This document shows positions 61,914 to 64,000 of a DNA stretch of 64,000 bases, in pieces. How positions within the stretch are numbered: the stretch's first letter is position 1; the number at the start of each line of letters is the position of its first letter. The position numbers and the translations under genes are program-made. A model generated the notes under the pieces. The model had not been told where the DNA came from, did no database searches, and worked only from the letters and a program-made list of their open reading frames with translations. Origin of the DNA: Thiorhodovibrio winogradskyi (GTDB lineage Bacteria > Pseudomonadota > Gammaproteobacteria > Chromatiales > Chromatiaceae); contig NZ_CP121472.1 of the NCBI RefSeq assembly GCF_036208045.1, positions 5,095,531-5,159,530 on the forward strand, given 5' to 3'.

Positions 61914-62705
61914 TTAGGGCGTCAACGCACGCGCGGCGCGGGTGGCAAGAGTGGACGCGAACAACTGGGTGCCCTCCGGAATGATGGCATAGTCACATTC
62001 CGCCATGAAGGGCGCGTCAATCAGGCTATCACCAACGCCAATGGTGAGGATGTCGCCGCATTCGCGCCTGAGTTGCTCAATCAGATGACGCACCGCGAAC
62101 TCCTTGCCCAGATAGGCGGGAATCACGGCCAGATTGTTCTCGTTGCGGTGCAGCCTGTGCGCGCCAGCATGGGCCGCGACCCAGGGCGTGACCAGCTCGC
62201 GCTGCAAGCGGTCAAGATCGGCCGCCCGGTCATCACGATACTTGGCGACCCAATACAGAGGCAGCCCGAAGTCCTCGATGATGCGCACGCGCAGGGCCAG
62301 GCGCTCGCGCGCGATCAGTGCCTCGGCCTGGTCGAGCAGCTCGCCTAGCTGATTGATGCAGGCCCGCGCGCCCGCTGTCGTGCGCGCGATCCAGTCCGGC
62401 TCCGGCTCCCCTTGGTGATCCAGGATGATTCCGCCATAGTCGAGAATGCGCCAGCTGGTGAATGGCAGGTCGACCCGCGCGAACGAGGCCTGATTCCGCG
62501 CCGTTGTCGGGATCAGGGTCGCCTGCCCGGCCAGGAAATCCCAGAACGCGCGTTGCCGGGCCGTCATGAACGAATGTGCGCTGCCGTCGGCCAGATAGGC
62601 CGCTGCTCGCGGGTTAGGCTCATGAGCGCATTTGCGCCGAGTTTGAAACAGCGTGTCATCGAGATCGACGAAGATGTACCGACGTGCCAGCACATCCTCA
62701 GCCAA
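61914..62705 (-). CDS. HAD-superfamily hydrolase of the Ter cluster
   Basis: Motif I is YIFVDLDDTLFQTRRKC (DxDxT), motif II LIPTTARN, motif III Lys in LGKEFAVRHLIEQL and motif IV TIGVGDSLIDAPFM, a Cof/SPP-like type with a large cap. The frame opens at 62786 inside terB, but a TTG at 62705 with GGAG seven bases upstream overlaps the terB stop (TTGGCTGA) and gives a 263-residue protein starting just before the first strand; a GTG four codons on is also possible. Such HAD genes are constant partners in Ter biosynthetic modules. Confidence 0.83.
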   Translation of the reverse strand: MAEDVLARRYIFVDLDDTLFQTRRKCAHEPNPRAAAYLADGSAHSFMTARQRAFWDFLAGQATLIPTTARNQASFARVDLPFTSWRILDYGGIILDHQGEPEPDWIARTTAGARACINQLGELLDQAEALIARERLALRVRIIEDFGLPLYWVAKYRDDRAADLDRLQRELVTPWVAAHAGAHRLHRNENNLAVIPAYLGKEFAVRHLIEQLRRECGDILTIGVGDSLIDAPFMAECDYAIIPEGTQLFASTLATRAARALTP

Positions 62706-63153
62706 GCTCGAACTCCGCTGGGTCGATGCCAAGCTCGGTGGCAATGCGACGGGCGACCTGCTTCTCGTCATTGTCGAAGTTTCCATCCGCGCCCGCGATG
62801 GCGATGATGAGCCGCATGATCAGCCGGGACGCATCATCCTTGCCCTTCATCTTGCGAATGGCGTCATAGGCCTTTGCCTCGCCCAAGTCCTTGTCGAACT
62901 CAATCTGGGTCATGATGTTCTGAAAGGACTCGATGATCTCCTTGCTGGAGAAGACCGACAGGGCTTCATAGTTCTCCATGAAGCGCATCATCTTCTGCTT
63001 TTCATCCGATGAGACGCTGCCATCGGCCATCGACATGAGCACCGAGCCGCTCACGGCGGCGTTCAGGAAGTCCTTGTTCTTGAACTTCATCACCTCGGTT
63101 TTTAGTTCGGATGCCTTGTGCTTCAGGTTGTTGAGTAGGTCTTGAAATGCCAT
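62698..63153 (-). CDS. terB: Tellurite-resistance protein TerB
   Basis: A 151-residue helical TerB: MAFQDLLNNLKHKASELKTE, then VSGSVLMSMADGSVSSDEKQ (acidic metal-binding loop) and IIAIAGADGNFDNDEKQVAR (second acidic repeat). TerB binds metal and associates with TerC at the membrane in known systems; no TerC is in the window. It lies 65 bp downstream of terA and overlaps the HAD gene start. Confidence 0.96.
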   Translation of the reverse strand: MAFQDLLNNLKHKASELKTEVMKFKNKDFLNAAVSGSVLMSMADGSVSSDEKQKMMRFMENYEALSVFSSKEIIESFQNIMTQIEFDKDLGEAKAYDAIRKMKGKDDASRLIMRLIIAIAGADGNFDNDEKQVARRIATELGIDPAEFELG

Positions 63154-63218
63154 GCGATGCCTCGGTTATTGGTGGTGAATGCTGGGTGGTGAATGCTGGA
63201 TGATCAGCCGACCCGAAA

Positions 63219-64000
63219 TTAATTCTTGCTACCGCGAACCCAGTCCAGGCCCCAGTGGTGCGCCTGGTCCATATCCAGGTGTCCGCGATAATATTCGACC
63301 AGCTTGGTGATCTTGACCGCGCCGCTCTGATTCTCCAGTAGCGCGATGGCGCACATGGGCCGGTCGTTGCGATGGGAGTCGAGCCGCACTTCAATCTCGG
63401 GCTGGTTCGGTGTCTTGAGGCGGATCACGGCATCCGCCTCGGCCCAATTGGGAGCGCCTTCATAGATGAAGGCATAGATGAGCACGCGTCGGATCCGATC
63501 CCAATGCTGACCATTGACGCGCAGGTTCTCGCCCTCGCTGCTGGTGCCGGTGCGATCATCGGCGTCGAGCTTGATATACGGCGGCTGCTGATAGTTGCCA
63601 AGGGTGTTTCCGAGTGCCTGCACCGCGCCTTTCATGCCGTCGTTCAGTTCAAACAGGCAGCCGACATCCAGGTCTGTCTTGCCGCCGCCCATCAGGTTGC
63701 CAAAAAAGCCTTTCTTTGTGCCCGCCGCGACCGGTCGCCAGTTGAGATTGATCAGCATCTCGCCAAAGGCGGCGCTGTCCTGTTTCTCCAGCGAGACCGT
63801 GCTGCCGGATTTCTCCAGGGTGATCTTGCTGAGATTGACTGCCGGATTGGCGGGCGGCGTGCTCGGGGGCGGCGGGGGAGGTGGGGTTTGGGGTGATGGC
63901 GCATCCGCCGCCACGCTGCCACCGAAATGCTCGACCAGGGCCGCGAGTCCGCCATTGAAGCCCTGCCCCAGGGCACCGGCGCGCCAGATGCCATTCTTGC
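63219..64000 (-). CDS. terA: Tellurium-resistance protein TerA (5' part beyond window)
   Basis: The minus-strand frame is open to the window end, so the N-terminus is missing; ~260 codons are seen. The C-terminal TerD-like domain is complete: MLINLNWRPVAAGTKKGFFG, TDLDVGCLFELNDGMKGAVQ, GNYQQPPYIKLDADDRTGTS, VLIYAFIYEGAPNWAEADAV and LVEYYRGHLDMDQAHHWGLD. Acidic residues (DLDVGC, DADDRTGT) form the Ca2+-binding sites. A Pro-rich linker (PPPPPPPSTPPANP) precedes it, and before that KNGIWRAGALGQGFNGGLAA continues the gene. The GTG at 63914 is inside the gene, not its start. TerA acts in tellurite/phage/colicin stress phenotypes. Confidence 0.92.
   Translation of the reverse strand, partial: KNGIWRAGALGQGFNGGLAALVEHFGGSVAADAPSPQTPPPPPPPSTPPANPAVNLSKITLEKSGSTVSLEKQDSAAFGEMLINLNWRPVAAGTKKGFFGNLMGGGKTDLDVGCLFELNDGMKGAVQALGNTLGNYQQPPYIKLDADDRTGTSSEGENLRVNGQHWDRIRRVLIYAFIYEGAPNWAEADAVIRLKTPNQPEIEVRLDSHRNDRPMCAIALLENQSGAVKITKLVEYYRGHLDMDQAHHWGLDWVRGSKN

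Overview
The window is GC-rich, gene-dense DNA of a gammaproteobacterium. Gene content and protein style (CheD/CheB, a Chromatiales-type 73-residue protein, an H-NS-like protein, GOGAT plus NtrBC-GlnA, a GH13 sucrose-phosphorylase-like enzyme, repeated Rpn nucleases) suggest a purple sulfur bacterium or close relative (Chromatiaceae-like). That placement is inference; no 16S or photosynthesis gene lies in the window.

Layout. 1-5.4 kb: the end of a chemotaxis operon (cheD-cheB) converging on exonuclease I, then the rpsP-rimM-trmD-rplS operon on the minus strand. 6-12.2 kb: glutamate synthase gltB-gltD. 12.3-19.7 kb: a ChaA-like antiporter, a ClC channel, an H-NS-like protein, ModD, a DnaJ-related protein and a UMF1-type MFS transporter. 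19.9-22.5 kb: a two-gene sugar module (GH13 phosphorylase plus sucrose-phosphatase-like HAD). 22.6-26.3 kb: a molybdopterin oxidoreductase, an unrecognised ATP-grasp-like protein and a CDGSH iron-sulfur protein in a row. 26.4-38.6 kb: htpG, pgm, yajL, ctpA, envC, an ArsR regulator, rhodanese-secB-gpsA, trmL and two small conserved unknowns. 38.8-44.4 kb: the nitrogen block ntrC-ntrB-DUF4124-glnA; upstream of glnA is a near-consensus sigma-54 promoter with two NtrC-type enhancer palindromes exactly 32 bp apart. 44.4-51 kb: a CDF metal transporter, then glyQ-glyS-mazG-like-gmhB-plsC-DUF1840.

From 51 to 59 kb the window becomes an accessory graveyard: a small Rmf/CrpP-like ORF, transposase scraps, an orphan three-repeat type I-F CRISPR array, a broken transposase joined through an ISKra4-like element to a different broken transposase, and a tandem duplication of a TPR-protein remnant plus an Rpn-family nuclease. 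One duplicate carries a 132-bp miniature element and the other shows its empty site. From 59.2 kb to the right edge lies a tellurite-resistance-type (Ter) stress cluster: terA (cut by the window end), terB, HAD phosphatase, StiP/phosphoribosyltransferase-like and CitE-like genes on the minus strand, facing a HAD-IB phosphatase gene.

How the parts fit: NtrBC, GlnA and GltBD together make the GS-GOGAT ammonium assimilation route and its nitrogen control, and the sequence shows the NtrC/sigma-54 logic directly only at glnA. The Ter genes form the metabolite-synthesis-plus-TerA/B module known from stress and phage-defence islands. The Mo-oxidoreductase cluster is the least explained gene set. Several housekeeping genes (trmD, rimM, htpG, ctpA) carry simple-sequence or low-complexity inserts, and many intergenic regions contain short tandem repeats with 11- to 18-bp units, a recurring trait of this DNA.
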